In this document: one piece after another, positions 1 to 8,721 of the stretch
Numbering within the stretch: the first letter of the stretch is position 1
Layout of the letters: each line of letters starts with the position of its first letter
Notes under the pieces: model-generated
What the model was told of the DNA's origin: nothing
The model's database searches: none
What the model saw: only the letters and a program-made list of their open reading frames with translations
Assembly (NCBI RefSeq): GCF_001571385.1
Contig: NZ_BCNW01000001.1
Location: forward strand, 1,178,001 to 1,242,000
Source: Methanofollis ethanolicus
Lineage (GTDB): Archaea; Halobacteriota; Methanomicrobia; Methanomicrobiales; Methanofollaceae
DNA: 64,000 nucleotides
Reading direction: 5' to 3'
Translations under genes and position numbers: made by a program

Positions 1-801
1 TACGTCCTCGTCCCCGACCCCGGTTATCCGGTCTACAAGACCTCGACGCTCTTTGCCGAGGGGAAGACGCACCTCATGCCCCTCACCGCGGAGAATAACT
101 TCCTCCCTGTCCTCGACGACATCCCGAGGGATGTCCTGAAGAAGGCGAAACTCTTCTTCTTCAACTACCCAAACAATCCGACCGCGGCGATCGCCCCGAA
201 GGCGTTCTTCGAGGAGGTCGTGGACTTCGCCCGCGACAACGACCTCGTCGTCGTCCACGACAACGCCTACTCGGAGATCACCTTCGACGGCTACAAAGCT
301 CCCTCCTTCCTGGAAATCGACGGGGCAAAGGAAGTCGGCGTGGAGATGCACTCTCTCTCCAAGACCTACAACATGACGGGGTGGCGGATCGGCATGGCCG
401 TCGGCAACCCGGAGATCCTGGCGGGGCTCGGCCGGGTGAAGTCGAACGTGGACTCAGGCGTCTTCGACGCCGTGCAGGAAGCGGGAGTCGCCGCGCTCAC
501 CGGTTCCCAGCAGTGCGTCGCGGACGCCTGCGCCGTGTACCAGGAGCGCCGGGACGTCCTCGTAAAGGGCCTCAACGACCTCGGCTTCGACGTCCGTGCG
601 CCGAAGGCGACCTTCTATGTCTGGATGCCGGTCGAAGACTGCATGAAGACGGCGGCGCAGTTCCTCAACGAGGCCGGCATCGTCGTGACACCGGGCGTCG
701 GGTTCGGCGAGAGCGGGGACGGGTACGTGCGTTTCGCCATCACCCGTTCGGTCGAACGGATCGAGGAGGCGCTCGAACGCATCAGGAGGATTGCACCATG
801 A
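1..801 (+). CDS. dapL: LL-diaminopimelate aminotransferase-type class I/II aminotransferase (5' truncated)
   Basis: PLP-dependent fold-type I aminotransferase, probably making LL-diaminopimelate from tetrahydrodipicolinate in lysine synthesis. The frame is open from base 1, so the N-terminus lies outside the window. Seen: the FFNYPNNPT segment near the cofactor, the VHDNAYSEI stretch holding the PLP-contacting Asp and Tyr, and the Schiff-base lysine in SLSKTYNMTGWRIG. The stop TGA overlaps the next start (ATGA, 4 bp), so it is translationally coupled to lysA, which supports the lysine assignment over a generic aspartate or alanine aminotransferase. About 266 residues are visible of a family usually near 380-400. 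The exact substrate is inferred from context. Confidence 0.85.
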   Translation, partial: YVLVPDPGYPVYKTSTLFAEGKTHLMPLTAENNFLPVLDDIPRDVLKKAKLFFFNYPNNPTAAIAPKAFFEEVVDFARDNDLVVVHDNAYSEITFDGYKAPSFLEIDGAKEVGVEMHSLSKTYNMTGWRIGMAVGNPEILAGLGRVKSNVDSGVFDAVQEAGVAALTGSQQCVADACAVYQERRDVLVKGLNDLGFDVRAPKATFYVWMPVEDCMKTAAQFLNEAGIVVTPGVGFGESGDGYVRFAITRSVERIEEALERIRRIAP

Positions 802-2090
802 AACTCCCGTCACACCTGACAGTCAGGGACAGCCGCCTCCATCTCGGCGGCGTTGACTGCGTCTCCCTTGCAGAGGAATACGGCACGCCCCTGTACGTCA
901 CTGACCTCGACCGGGTCACCGGCAACTTCAGGCGTTTCCACGCGGCCCTCGCCGCCCACTACCCTGACGTGCAGGTGCTCTTCGCGGCGAAGGCGAACGG
1001 CAACCTTGCGGTGATCCGGGCCCTCGCCGCCGAAGGGGCCGGTGCAGACGTCTTTTCGCCGGGCGAACTCGAACTGGCCATTCGTGCCGGGATGAAACCC
1101 GAACGTCTTCTCTTCAACGGGAGTTCCAAGAGCCGTGCAGACCTCGCCCTCGCCGTCGAAAAAGGAGTGCGGGTCTCGGTCGACTCTCTGGACGAACTCC
1201 ACCAGCTCGACGCCGTTGCCGGGGAGGCGGGAAAGACCGCGGAGATCGCCTTCAGGGTGAACCCGGCCCTCGAAGTCCCGACCCACCCGAAGATCGCTAC
1301 CGGGCTTGCGACGAGCAAGTTCGGCATCCCGGCGCAGGAGATCATCGGCGCATACAGGGAGGCCCTGGCCTGCGAGCATATCGAACCTGTCGGTATCCAC
1401 TGCCACATCGGCTCCCAGATCCTGGAGGTCGAACCCTTCGCCCGTTCGGCCGAGGTGATGGTGCGGGTCGCGAAGGAGGTCACCGACCTCGGCGTCCACC
1501 TGGAGTTCCTCGACATCGGCGGCGGCCTCGGCATCCCGTATCACCATGACACCGACCCGGCGCCGACGCCCGCGGACTATGCGGCCGCCGTGATGCCGGT
1601 CTTCCTGAAGGGTATCAGGGAGTGCGGGATCGACCCGGCCCTCTGGGTGGAGCCCGGCCGCTGGCTCGTCGGCGACTCCTCGGTCCTCCTCACCCGCGTG
1701 AACTCGGTGAAGAAGGCCCACAAGACTTTCGTGAATGTGGACGCCGGTTTCAACCTGCTCATTCGGCCGGCGATGTACGACTCCTATCACGAGGTACTCG
1801 TCGCGGACCGCGCCGATCTCCCGGCCGACGGCACCTATACGGTGGCGGGCCCGATCTGCGAGACCGGCGACATCCTGGCCCATGACCGCGCCCTCCCGAC
1901 CCCGAAGGCCGGCGACGTTATCGCAGTCCTCGACGCGGGCGCCTACGGCTATGCGATGTCCTCGCAGTACAACAGCCGGCCGCGCTGTGCGGAGGTGGCG
2001 GTGAGCAACGGGAAGCACGCCCTGATGCGCCGCGCCGAGACCCTCGACGACGTCACCGCCGCCATGGAGACTCCGGCCTGGAAGGAGTGA
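798..2090 (+). CDS. lysA: Diaminopimelate decarboxylase
   Basis: Decarboxylates meso-diaminopimelate to L-lysine, the last step of the pathway; cytoplasmic PLP enzyme with an alanine-racemase-type barrel. The 430-residue product has the PLP lysine in LFAAKANGN (about residue 60), the HCHIGSQI segment, the phosphate-binding DIGGGLGIP stretch and the catalytic CETGD motif contributed across the dimer. Length is normal for the family. I chose the ATG at 798 because it overlaps the upstream aminotransferase stop as ATGA and gives the standard N-terminus; the frame stays open further upstream but that part is antisense-like filler inside dapL. It forms an operon with dapL. Confidence 0.95.
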   Translation: MKLPSHLTVRDSRLHLGGVDCVSLAEEYGTPLYVTDLDRVTGNFRRFHAALAAHYPDVQVLFAAKANGNLAVIRALAAEGAGADVFSPGELELAIRAGMKPERLLFNGSSKSRADLALAVEKGVRVSVDSLDELHQLDAVAGEAGKTAEIAFRVNPALEVPTHPKIATGLATSKFGIPAQEIIGAYREALACEHIEPVGIHCHIGSQILEVEPFARSAEVMVRVAKEVTDLGVHLEFLDIGGGLGIPYHHDTDPAPTPADYAAAVMPVFLKGIRECGIDPALWVEPGRWLVGDSSVLLTRVNSVKKAHKTFVNVDAGFNLLIRPAMYDSYHEVLVADRADLPADGTYTVAGPICETGDILAHDRALPTPKAGDVIAVLDAGAYGYAMSSQYNSRPRCAEVAVSNGKHALMRRAETLDDVTAAMETPAWKE

Positions 2091-2100
2091 ACGGACAACC

Positions 2101-3390
2101 GTGAACTTTCACTACGCACTCGTCGACGACCTGATCAGCCGCGAGGAATTTGAAAAGCGGGTCGGTGAACGGATGAAGGCGGCGGGCGGTCTCCTCGACG
2201 AGAACGCCGCTTCGCTCCTCGTCGTCACCGACTGCGGCCGCCACCACCAGCGGATCGCCGGCATCGCCCCCGGCCCCTCGATCGTTTCCTTCTTCGGGAA
2301 GGTGCTCTCTGCCGGCGAACCCGAGGAGTTCGCCGGGAAGGACGGGGAGACCGGAGTGCGCGCCAACCTCCTCCTCGGCGACGCGTCCGGACGGATCGAG
2401 GTGACTCTCTGGGACGAGAAAGCCGGGGCGGCCGGGGAGATCGAGCCCGGCGAGGTACTCGAGGTGATCGGGAGGCTTGCACCGCGGGGGGGGAGCGTCA
2501 CGGCCCTCGCCCTGCGGAAGTCCACGGTGCTCATCGACTGCCCGATGGAGACCGAACGTACCTGCGCTTCCCCGGTCGGCACCGGCGACCTTGTGGTACG
2601 CATCCTCGGCATCGGAGACCTGCGAGAGTTCACGCGGGGAGACGGGACAGGGGGGGCGATGGTCACGGCTGTCATCGGCGACGGAAGCGGGACGGCGCGC
2701 CTCGTCTGCTGGGATCCGGCGGTGCTCGCGGCCTCTGCGGCAGGGGACGTGGTGTGCATCAGAGGGGCGCGGGGGGCCGTGAAGGCCGGGGGGCCGGAGT
2801 TCTCCCTCGACGACCGGGGCAGCGTCACCCCCTCCCCTGAGGAGGTCGAGGTCCGGACCACCCCGGCCGCAGAGGTGAAGGCCGGGGAATGTGTCTCCCT
2901 GGAAGGGCGGGTGGCGGCGGTGCAACCGCCGCGGAGCTTCCAGACTCGCACCGGAGAGCGGTCCTATGTGCAGAATCTCGACCTCTCCGACGATTCGGGG
3001 ACGGTGCGCCTCGTCCTCTGGGGTGACCGCGCCCTCCTCGGCCTTGCGCCCGGCGACGACCTCCGTGTCTACCATGCGAGGGCGAAGGAGGGGCGAAGCG
3101 GCGGGACAGAGGTCTCTGTCGGGAGGGGGAGCATGCTCCTCGGGGCCGGTGAAGAGGACGAGGAAGAGATTGTCTTTCAGGGGACGACCGTCCCCTCGGC
3201 CCTCGGCATGACCCTCGACAACGGCACCGAGGCCTACCTCCTCCCTGGCGACATCCTCCCCGGCCAGGAAGTGACGGTGACCGGGACGCGGCGGGGGCCG
3301 CGGATCATCCCGCAGGCCGTCGAACCGGCAGAGGTAGACAGGCAGGCCCTTGAAAGGCGCCTTGCGGCACTCTTCGACGAGACATGCTGA
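2101..3390 (+). CDS. RPA-like multi-OB-fold single-strand DNA-binding protein
   Basis: Probable archaeal replication protein A family member that coats single-stranded DNA in replication and repair. The 429-residue product has an N-terminal helical segment (1-70) and at least three OB-fold repeats with recognisable cores: LLLGDASGRIEVTLWD (about 90-110), VIGDGSGTARLVCWDP (about 190-205) and DLSDDSGTVRLVLWGD (about 295-315). A fourth beta-rich region follows near 355-405. I see no zinc-finger cysteine cluster, unlike some archaeal RPAs. The start is GTG, 10 bases after lysA, with AAGGAGTGA upstream. radA follows on the same strand, which fits a recombination/repair role. Confidence 0.85.
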   Translation: MNFHYALVDDLISREEFEKRVGERMKAAGGLLDENAASLLVVTDCGRHHQRIAGIAPGPSIVSFFGKVLSAGEPEEFAGKDGETGVRANLLLGDASGRIEVTLWDEKAGAAGEIEPGEVLEVIGRLAPRGGSVTALALRKSTVLIDCPMETERTCASPVGTGDLVVRILGIGDLREFTRGDGTGGAMVTAVIGDGSGTARLVCWDPAVLAASAAGDVVCIRGARGAVKAGGPEFSLDDRGSVTPSPEEVEVRTTPAAEVKAGECVSLEGRVAAVQPPRSFQTRTGERSYVQNLDLSDDSGTVRLVLWGDRALLGLAPGDDLRVYHARAKEGRSGGTEVSVGRGSMLLGAGEEDEEEIVFQGTTVPSALGMTLDNGTEAYLLPGDILPGQEVTVTGTRRGPRIIPQAVEPAEVDRQALERRLAALFDETC

Positions 3391-3548
3391 GAACATTTCA
3401 CTTTCACCCCGCACACGGAGAGGGAAGTATATGTCAGGTGCGAAAGTGATATGTATGCCCGGAGACCACGATCAACCGGGTGTTTCCGGGCCTTCCGCAC
3501 CTTTTCTGCTGGTGTGCGGCCAAAATATCTGAAGGAGTGAGGGAAAAC

Positions 3549-4529
3549 ATGCCAAACGTATCCATGGACCTTGAAGACCTCCCCGGCGTCGGGCCGACAA
3601 CGGCGGACAAGCTTCGGGAGGCAGGCTATGCAACTGTTGAGGGCATTGCCACAGCTTCGCCGGCCGACCTCGCCGAGGCGGCAGAGATCGGAGAGTCAAG
3701 CGCAAAGAAGATTATTAAGGCAGCCCGCGAACTCGCCGATATCGGCGGGTTCAAGACCGGCGTCGCCGTCCTCGAAGACAGGAAAGAAGTGAAAAAACTT
3801 CAGACCCTTGTCCCCGAATTCGACGCCCTCCTCGACGGCGGGCTGGAGACAAAGTCCATCTCGGAATTTTACGGTGAGTTCGGGTCGGGCAAGAGTCAGA
3901 TCGCCCACCAGATGGCGGTCAACGCCCAGCTCCCCGAGGAGTTCGGCGGGCTGCACGGGTCCTGCGTCTACATCGACACCGAGAACACCTTCCGCCCCGA
4001 ACGTATCGAGCAGATGGTGGCAGGGCTCGAGATCCCGGGCTACGATACACCCCCGCTCATGGAGTTCCTGGAACGGATCCATGTTGCAAAGGGCTACACC
4101 TCCGACCACCAGATGCTCCTCGTCGACAGCGCCCGCGACCTTGCAAACGAGATGAAGGACAGTGACTATCCCGTACGGCTGATCATCATCGACTCGCTGA
4201 CCGCCCACTTCAGGGCAGAATATGCCGGCAGGGGTACCCTGTCGGTGCGGCAGCAGAAGCTGAACCGGCACATGTACGACCTTGCAAAAATCGCCGAGGA
4301 GTACAATGCCGTCGCACTCGTCACCAACCAGGTCCAGTCGAACCCCGGCGTCTTCTTCGGCGACCCCACGAAACCGATAGGCGGCAACATCGTCGGACAT
4401 GCTGCGAAGTTCAGGCTCTACCTCAGGAAGAGCAAGGGCGGCCGGCGGATCGCAAAACTCGTCGACAGCCCGAACCTGCCTGAAGGCGAGGCGGCGTTCG
4501 TCGTCGAGACGTCGGGCCTCAAGCCCTGA
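3549..4529 (+). CDS. radA: DNA repair and recombination protein RadA
   Basis: Archaeal RecA/Rad51 recombinase that forms ATP-dependent filaments on single-stranded DNA and drives strand exchange. The 326-residue product starts with a helix-hairpin-helix domain ([15 protein letters not shown], residues 5-19), then the ATPase core with Walker [10 protein letters not shown] and Walker B RLIIIDSL, and the loop segment [13 protein letters not shown] near the DNA-binding face. Length matches archaeal RadA. The frame is open 69 bases upstream, but the ATG at 3549 gives the family N-terminus and is preceded by the Shine-Dalgarno-like GGAGTGAGGG. Confidence 0.97.
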   Translation: MPNVSMDLEDLPGVGPTTADKLREAGYATVEGIATASPADLAEAAEIGESSAKKIIKAARELADIGGFKTGVAVLEDRKEVKKLQTLVPEFDALLDGGLETKSISEFYGEFGSGKSQIAHQMAVNAQLPEEFGGLHGSCVYIDTENTFRPERIEQMVAGLEIPGYDTPPLMEFLERIHVAKGYTSDHQMLLVDSARDLANEMKDSDYPVRLIIIDSLTAHFRAEYAGRGTLSVRQQKLNRHMYDLAKIAEEYNAVALVTNQVQSNPGVFFGDPTKPIGGNIVGHAAKFRLYLRKSKGGRRIAKLVDSPNLPEGEAAFVVETSGLKP

Positions 4530-4542
4530 AGGTGGTCGGCCA

Positions 4543-5235
4543 GTGCTGAAGGCGGTCGTCACCGACCTCGACGGGACCCTGACCGATGCACGGCGGCGGA
4601 TCTCCACCGCCGCCATCGAGACAATCCGGGACCTTGTCGATACCGGCATCCCCGTGGTCATCGCAAGCGGGAATACCATCTGCTCCCTGGACATACTGTG
4701 CAAGATGATCGGGACCGACGGGACGATCATCGGCGAGAACGGCGGGGTGTACCGCCTCTGCTTCGACGGCCAGGTCCATGTGGCAGGCCGCCAGTCGGTC
4801 TGCTGGGACGCGTACCACCGGATCGAGGAACATTTTGCCGCGGAGGGACAGACTCTCACCCTGTACTCCCCTGACAACCGCTTTGCCGACATCGCATTTG
4901 CCCGGACCGTCGAACCCGCCGAGGTGGCCGGGGTGATCGCCGACATGCCGGTCAGGGCGATCGACACCGGCTTTGCCATTCACCTCCAGTACCAGGGCAT
5001 CTCGAAGGGAACGGCCCTTTCCGATCTCTCCCTCCTGATGGGCCTCTCCCCCGCCGATTTCCTTGCTATCGGTGACTCTGAGAACGATAGGGAGATGATC
5101 GGCCATGCCGGCATCGGGGCCACCGTGGACAACGCCACGCCAGGAACGAAGGCAACAGCCGATTATGTCTCTGAAAAGAGATATGGTGAGGGGTTTGTTG
5201 AAATTATCCGGAAATATCAGAAATTATTCGGGTAA
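4543..5235 (+). CDS. Phosphoglycolate phosphatase, archaeal HAD family
   Basis: HAD-superfamily phosphatase, probably hydrolysing 2-phosphoglycolate; cytoplasmic. The 230-residue product shows HAD motif I in VVTDLDGTLTDARRR, the SGNT segment of motif II, the conserved lysine in GISKGTAL and motif IV in AIGDSENDREM. The IIB-type cap insert lies between. The start is inferred as GTG 4543, which puts motif I at residues 5-12 as in archaeal relatives; the frame is open into radA but that part is out-of-frame radA sequence. The stop directly abuts the stop of the opposing PRC-barrel gene, with a T-run just past it. Sugar-phosphate phosphatase activity is the main alternative. Confidence 0.88.
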   Translation: MLKAVVTDLDGTLTDARRRISTAAIETIRDLVDTGIPVVIASGNTICSLDILCKMIGTDGTIIGENGGVYRLCFDGQVHVAGRQSVCWDAYHRIEEHFAAEGQTLTLYSPDNRFADIAFARTVEPAEVAGVIADMPVRAIDTGFAIHLQYQGISKGTALSDLSLLMGLSPADFLAIGDSENDREMIGHAGIGATVDNATPGTKATADYVSEKRYGEGFVEIIRKYQKLFG

Positions 5236-5487
5236 TTATTTTTTCGAGAGGTACCGGTCGACCACGATGTAGTCGCGTGCGTCCTTGACCGCCTCGAAGG
5301 CGATAAGCATGTGTTCGCCGTCCATCCTGTATCCTGCCGTGTCAAAGGAGGCATCAGGTTTGACGATCAGGTCGATCACCTCGCCGGTATCAAGATCGAC
5401 CATGAGGTTCTTGATCTGGCCGATGATCATTCCGTCATTGCTCATCACTTTTTTGCGTGCAAGGCCCCGTGAAAAGATCGTACTCAT
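5236..5487 (-). CDS. PRC-barrel domain protein
   Basis: An 83-residue PRC-barrel protein. The pattern VMSNDGMIIGQIKNLMVDL followed by GEVIDLIVKP is the typical beta-barrel core, also found in RimM and photosynthetic reaction-centre H subunits. Small stand-alone archaeal versions are abundant; their role (RNA-binding or cell-division-linked) is not settled and I do not assign one. A TATA box lies 24-33 bp upstream of the ATG with no Shine-Dalgarno sequence between, which suggests a leaderless mRNA. It converges on the phosphoglycolate phosphatase gene with no intergenic base. Confidence 0.85.
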   Translation of the reverse strand: MSTIFSRGLARKKVMSNDGMIIGQIKNLMVDLDTGEVIDLIVKPDASFDTAGYRMDGEHMLIAFEAVKDARDYIVVDRYLSKK

Positions 5488-5508
5488 AGTTTCTGGGTGG
5501 GTTTCGGG

Positions 5509-5520
5509 GATATATAAATT
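5509..5520 (-). promoter_or_regulatory. TATA box of the PRC-barrel gene (leaderless)
   Basis: On the minus strand the sequence reads AATTTATATATC, a good archaeal TATA box, placed 24-33 bp before the ATG at 5487. That spacing puts transcription start at or next to the start codon. The bases between contain no ribosome-binding-site match. Confidence 0.6.
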
Positions 5521-5568
5521 GTTTGAAAAGAAGGAGAATTTAGTATCCCGCCGTTTTCCGCCGGGTGT

Positions 5569-5778
5569 TCACTTGAGAATCTCGGAGGCCATCTTGATGT
5601 CCACGGACTTGACGGTCTTTCTTCCCGCATGACGGGTGAGTTTGATCGCTTCCCGCGCGAGAACCGTGCCGTAGTCTTCCATCAGAGCGGCCAGAGCCTC
5701 GCTCCCGTCGGCACTGACACGCTCAGCACCGGCATTCTTGATGATCCTTCCGACTGGTGCAATTGGCAGTTCGCTCAT
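5569..5778 (-). CDS. Archaeal histone
   Basis: A 69-residue single histone-fold protein that dimerises and wraps DNA into archaeal nucleosomes or hypernucleosomes. It shows the N-terminal LPIAPVGRIIKNAGAERVS helix-1 region, the central helix SEALAALMEDYGTVLAREA, and the C-terminal RKTVKSVDIKMASEIL, which matches the typical RKTVK..DI ending of HMf-like histones. There are no N- or C-terminal tails. Its own TATA box lies about 85 bp upstream, so the mRNA should have a leader; GAGGTGA precedes the ATG. This is the only histone gene in the window. Confidence 0.96.
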   Translation of the reverse strand: MSELPIAPVGRIIKNAGAERVSADGSEALAALMEDYGTVLAREAIKLTRHAGRKTVKSVDIKMASEILK

Positions 5779-5857
5779 CTGTTTTCACCTCGCTCCTCAA
5801 CCCCGTCCCCCAGAGGGAAGAGTGGGTTGAAATAACACACCCCTTGATGTGAATACC

Positions 5858-5869
5858 CATATTTATAGT
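5858..5869 (-). promoter_or_regulatory. TATA box of the histone gene
   Basis: Minus-strand ACTATAAATATG is a near-consensus archaeal TATA box about 80-90 bp upstream of the histone ATG. This implies a 5' leader of roughly 55-60 nt, in contrast to the apparently leaderless neighbours. The GAGGTGA just before the ATG would then act as ribosome-binding site. Confidence 0.6.
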
Positions 5870-5910
5870 TGTGGGTTGCCAGATCAGTGTACCGCCAATT
5901 ATTGCCTCCC

Positions 5911-6789
5911 TTACAGTGCGGGGAAGACACCTATGATGTCCGACTGGGTGATGATCCCGATGGGCTTTCCACCCTCTACAACAATGAGACGCCCTATTTC
6001 ACGTTCTTTAAAGCGCCGGATCACCTCGTAGAGATGGGTGTCGGCATCGGCTTCGACGACATCCGAGGTCATCACCGCGGTGACCGGTGTGGCAAGGTCA
6101 AGTCCCTGGTCCAGTCCGTCGGCAAGGTCGGTCAGGGTGACGATCCCGGCGAGCCTCTCACCGTCCATCACCGGCGCCCCATGGATGCGGTGCTGTGCAA
6201 AAAAGGACGCCGCGGATTTGAGGGTGTCGTCGGAGGAGAGGGCGAGGAGCGGGGCGCTCATATAGTGTCTGACCGATTTTTTCGGGAGGGAGATCATCTC
6301 GATGATGGAAATGAGGAGTGAACTTTTTACCTCGTCTTTTCCGAATATTTCCCCCCTAACAAGGAGTTTGTTCACCGGGGTCGGGCCGATGGTGATCTGG
6401 TCCCCGATATCGAAGACCTTCACGCTCCCGAGGATCCGGATCAGCGCGTGGCAGATGTCGGGGTGGCAGAGGGTGGTGAAGTCGATCTCCGCCACATTGG
6501 CTCCCTCGACTTCGGTGCCGTTCCTGGCGATCGGGACATGCGACTCCTGGTCATAGTTCGTGAGATTAAGTTCGCGGTAGGCCTGTACCGAGGGGTTGTA
6601 CCCTCCCTTCGGGCCGGGGACGCCGTCGACGAGGCTGAGAGCCTTGAGAGACTGCATCTGGTTCCTGACCGTCCCGGGGTTGCGCTTGAGCACGTCGGCG
6701 ATCTCCTCCCCCTTGATCGCGCGGGAATGTCGGTGGTACAGGGTGATGAGGGTGATGAGTATCTCTTTCTGTATGAGCGATAAATCCAT
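5911..6789 (-). CDS. HTH-CBS domain transcriptional regulator
   Basis: A 292-residue predicted DNA-binding regulator. Residues 1-70 form a winged helix-turn-helix (KGEEIADVLKRNPGTVRNQMQ is the likely recognition region). A middle domain (about 75-160) precedes two C-terminal CBS motifs: VRHYMSAPLLALSSDDTLK...APVMDGERLAGIVTLTDL and VTAVMTSDVVEADADT...GKPIGIITQSDIIG. Paired CBS motifs usually bind adenosyl ligands such as AMP, ATP or SAM, so DNA binding may respond to energy or methyl status; this is inference. It is transcribed divergently from the NOG1-type GTPase, with only about 50 bp between the starts. Confidence 0.85.
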   Translation of the reverse strand: MDLSLIQKEILITLITLYHRHSRAIKGEEIADVLKRNPGTVRNQMQSLKALSLVDGVPGPKGGYNPSVQAYRELNLTNYDQESHVPIARNGTEVEGANVAEIDFTTLCHPDICHALIRILGSVKVFDIGDQITIGPTPVNKLLVRGEIFGKDEVKSSLLISIIEMISLPKKSVRHYMSAPLLALSSDDTLKSAASFFAQHRIHGAPVMDGERLAGIVTLTDLADGLDQGLDLATPVTAVMTSDVVEADADTHLYEVIRRFKEREIGRLIVVEGGKPIGIITQSDIIGVFPAL

Positions 6790-6815
6790 ACACAGAGTTT
6801 GGTCTCACTGAGCAT

Positions 6816-6826
6816 CAATATTTTTG
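6816..6826 (-). promoter_or_regulatory. Putative TATA box of the HTH-CBS gene
   Basis: Minus-strand AAAAATATTG lies 27-36 bp before the ATG at 6789, the spacing expected for a leaderless archaeal transcript. It overlaps the 5' end of the divergent GTPase gene region. Confidence 0.4.
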
Positions 6827-6838
6827 GTTGTGGGTGTC

Positions 6839-7903
6839 GTGGATTTTGAGAGAATACCGACCGTACCGACGGCGGACGAAGTGCTTGACCGGAGTTTCCG
6901 GCGAGCCGCCGCAAAGATGCGGACAAAGACGAACAAAGACCGTGCGAATGAAGATTTTGTCAGGGCAGTTTCAAGCGCCGTCCATGACAAACTGGTCCAT
7001 GTCATCCAGTCGTTTCCGGTCTTCGAGGACCAGCCGCCCTTTTACCGCGATACCGTCGAGGCGCTCTTCGGTATTGAAAGGCTGAAGATGGCCCTCGGGA
7101 ATGTGGGGTGGGCAGCGATGCACACGAAGAGGATGGGCTTTGAACACGGCGGAAGGCGGATCAGGAGGGCCGAGGATACCGCAGCAGTGCGGAAGCGGGC
7201 GGTGGCGAGGATCGCCTCGATCGTCCACCAGATCAACAAAGACCTGCTCTTCCTGAATGTGGCGCGAAATGTCCTGCGCAAACTCCCTGACGTCAAGGAC
7301 AACGAGTTCACCGTGGTGATCGCGGGCTACCCGAATGTGGGCAAGTCCTCCTTTATCAGGCTGGTCTCGTCGGCCGAACCGGAGATCGCGTCGTACCCCT
7401 TCACCACGAAGGGTGTGGTACTGGGCCACCATTATGATGGGTGCCACAGGATCCAGTTCCTCGACACCCCCGGCCTTCTCAACAGGCCCGAGGAAGAGAG
7501 GAATGCCGTCGAAGAGCAGGCGATCGCCGCGATCGTGAATTCCGCACACCTGATCGTCTTCATCCTTGACCCGAGCGAGTACTGCGGCTACCCGATAGAG
7601 GATCAGAACCATCTCCTTGAGGCGATCAGGGTGATGGCCGAGGTGCCGATTCTCGTCGTCGCCAACAAGGCCGATATCCGTGCGGGAGAGGAGGGCATGC
7701 TCTCCATGTCCACCGCCACCAGAGAGGGCGTGGACACGGTGCTCGCCGAGATCCTCTCACGCTATCAGGAGCCAGCCCCAGCTCCCGCTCAGGGCGCAGC
7801 CGAGGAGGAAGCCGAGGATGGCACCGCCGTTGAGGGGCGGGAGTCCGGCCTGTGGACGGCCGGAGAGGACGAACTTGAGGAGGACGGCCATACCGACGAC
7901 TGA
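6839..7903 (+). CDS. NOG1-type GTPase (Obg-HflX superfamily) with an acidic tail
   Basis: Archaeal homologue of NOG1, a GTPase of large ribosomal subunit assembly. The N-terminal helical domain starts ERIPTVPTADEVLDRSFRRA. The G domain has G1 AGYPNVGKSS, G3 DTPGLLNRP and G4 VANKADI. The start is uncertain: GTG at 6839 gives the family-like MDFERIPTVPTADE, while GTG 6830 and TTG 6824 are in frame. The last 49 codons, rich in Ala, Pro, Glu and Asp, extend past the G domain and lie entirely antisense to the 3' end of the presenilin-like gene (7757-7903). The tail looks like read-through sequence rather than a conserved domain. Confidence 0.9.
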   Translation: MDFERIPTVPTADEVLDRSFRRAAAKMRTKTNKDRANEDFVRAVSSAVHDKLVHVIQSFPVFEDQPPFYRDTVEALFGIERLKMALGNVGWAAMHTKRMGFEHGGRRIRRAEDTAAVRKRAVARIASIVHQINKDLLFLNVARNVLRKLPDVKDNEFTVVIAGYPNVGKSSFIRLVSSAEPEIASYPFTTKGVVLGHHYDGCHRIQFLDTPGLLNRPEEERNAVEEQAIAAIVNSAHLIVFILDPSEYCGYPIEDQNHLLEAIRVMAEVPILVVANKADIRAGEEGMLSMSTATREGVDTVLAEILSRYQEPAPAPAQGAAEEEAEDGTAVEGRESGLWTAGEDELEEDGHTDD

Positions 7904-8665
7904 CCCGGCCATTGCTCCGAGCGCCGGGACCGAGATGAACCAGAGGGCCGGTGTCGGGACGAAGACCTGGGCCGAGACGACGAGGATGGACGGCATGATC
8001 AGGTCGCCCATGCCCATGATAAATGCCCCGCGTTCTTCCTTCTCCTGCTGAAGGTTCATCCCTTCTTTTCTGAATGAAAAATCCCTCTTCTTTGGTATGA
8101 CGAAGAGGATGGGCGTCTTGAGGTCGATGATACCCTCGGCAAGGGCGATCATGTGCTTTGTCCGGTACACCGAGAGGGCGTCATAGACGGCAAGGAGAGA
8201 GAGAAGGAGGACCACCGGCAGGACGGCAAGGGAGATCCCGAAGATGGAGGCGACGCCTCCGGCGATGAGGATGCCGAGGGTGTCGATGACGTACCACTCG
8301 GGGTACAGGAAGAGGACGGCCGTGGCTGCACCGGCGGCTGCGAGGGGCAGGATGAACGCGGCAGAGGAGACGCCGAGAGCGATGGCCGACAGAGTCCAGA
8401 AGATGTAGTAGAAAGTCAGGAATATGGAGAGCGCAACCAGTCCGAGGATCACTTTCTTCCCGCCGATCCTGATCAGACCGAGCATGAGGAGGGTGAAGGC
8501 CAGGAGGAGGCCGAGAAATATAAAGGGGTTTGCAACCGATGTCGGGTCTTCAAAGGCCGCAACGCCGGCCGCCTGCATCGGCAGGGCAAGGAGGATGCCG
8601 AGCACCTCGACCACGATCAGCATCACCGGCATCACCATCAGGGGCATGTTATTCCGAATATCCAT
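7757..8665 (-). CDS. Presenilin-like A22 family intramembrane aspartyl protease
   Basis: A 302-residue, nine-helix membrane protein related to presenilin and signal peptide peptidase, predicted to cut substrates within the membrane. Both catalytic aspartates are visible: Asp162 in AVYDALSVYRTKHM and Asp221 in the GxGD motif GMGDLIMP. The PAL-like motif is LPPLNGG (275-281). Hydrophobic segments run from residue 7 to 175 and 220 to 300, with a charged loop (about 190-212) between the catalytic helices. The PAL motif and last helix are encoded antisense to the acidic tail of the NOG1-type GTPase. Physiological substrates are unknown. Confidence 0.9.
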   Translation of the reverse strand: MDIRNNMPLMVMPVMLIVVEVLGILLALPMQAAGVAAFEDPTSVANPFIFLGLLLAFTLLMLGLIRIGGKKVILGLVALSIFLTFYYIFWTLSAIALGVSSAAFILPLAAAGAATAVLFLYPEWYVIDTLGILIAGGVASIFGISLAVLPVVLLLSLLAVYDALSVYRTKHMIALAEGIIDLKTPILFVIPKKRDFSFRKEGMNLQQEKEERGAFIMGMGDLIMPSILVVSAQVFVPTPALWFISVPALGAMAGSVVGMAVLLKFVLSGRPQAGLPPLNGGAILGFLLGCALSGSWGWLLIA

Positions 8666-8721
8666 TTCTGACCTCTTCTGATATCGTTAGATTAATTAAT
8701 AGTTCCTTATCATCTAAAAGC

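Noticed and set aside
2053-3414. A 453-codon minus-strand open frame
   Set aside because: Antisense to the OB-fold protein. No domain, odd composition rich in Pro, Arg and Gly.
3696-4979. A 427-codon minus-strand open frame
   Set aside because: Antisense to radA and the phosphatase; no recognisable motif.
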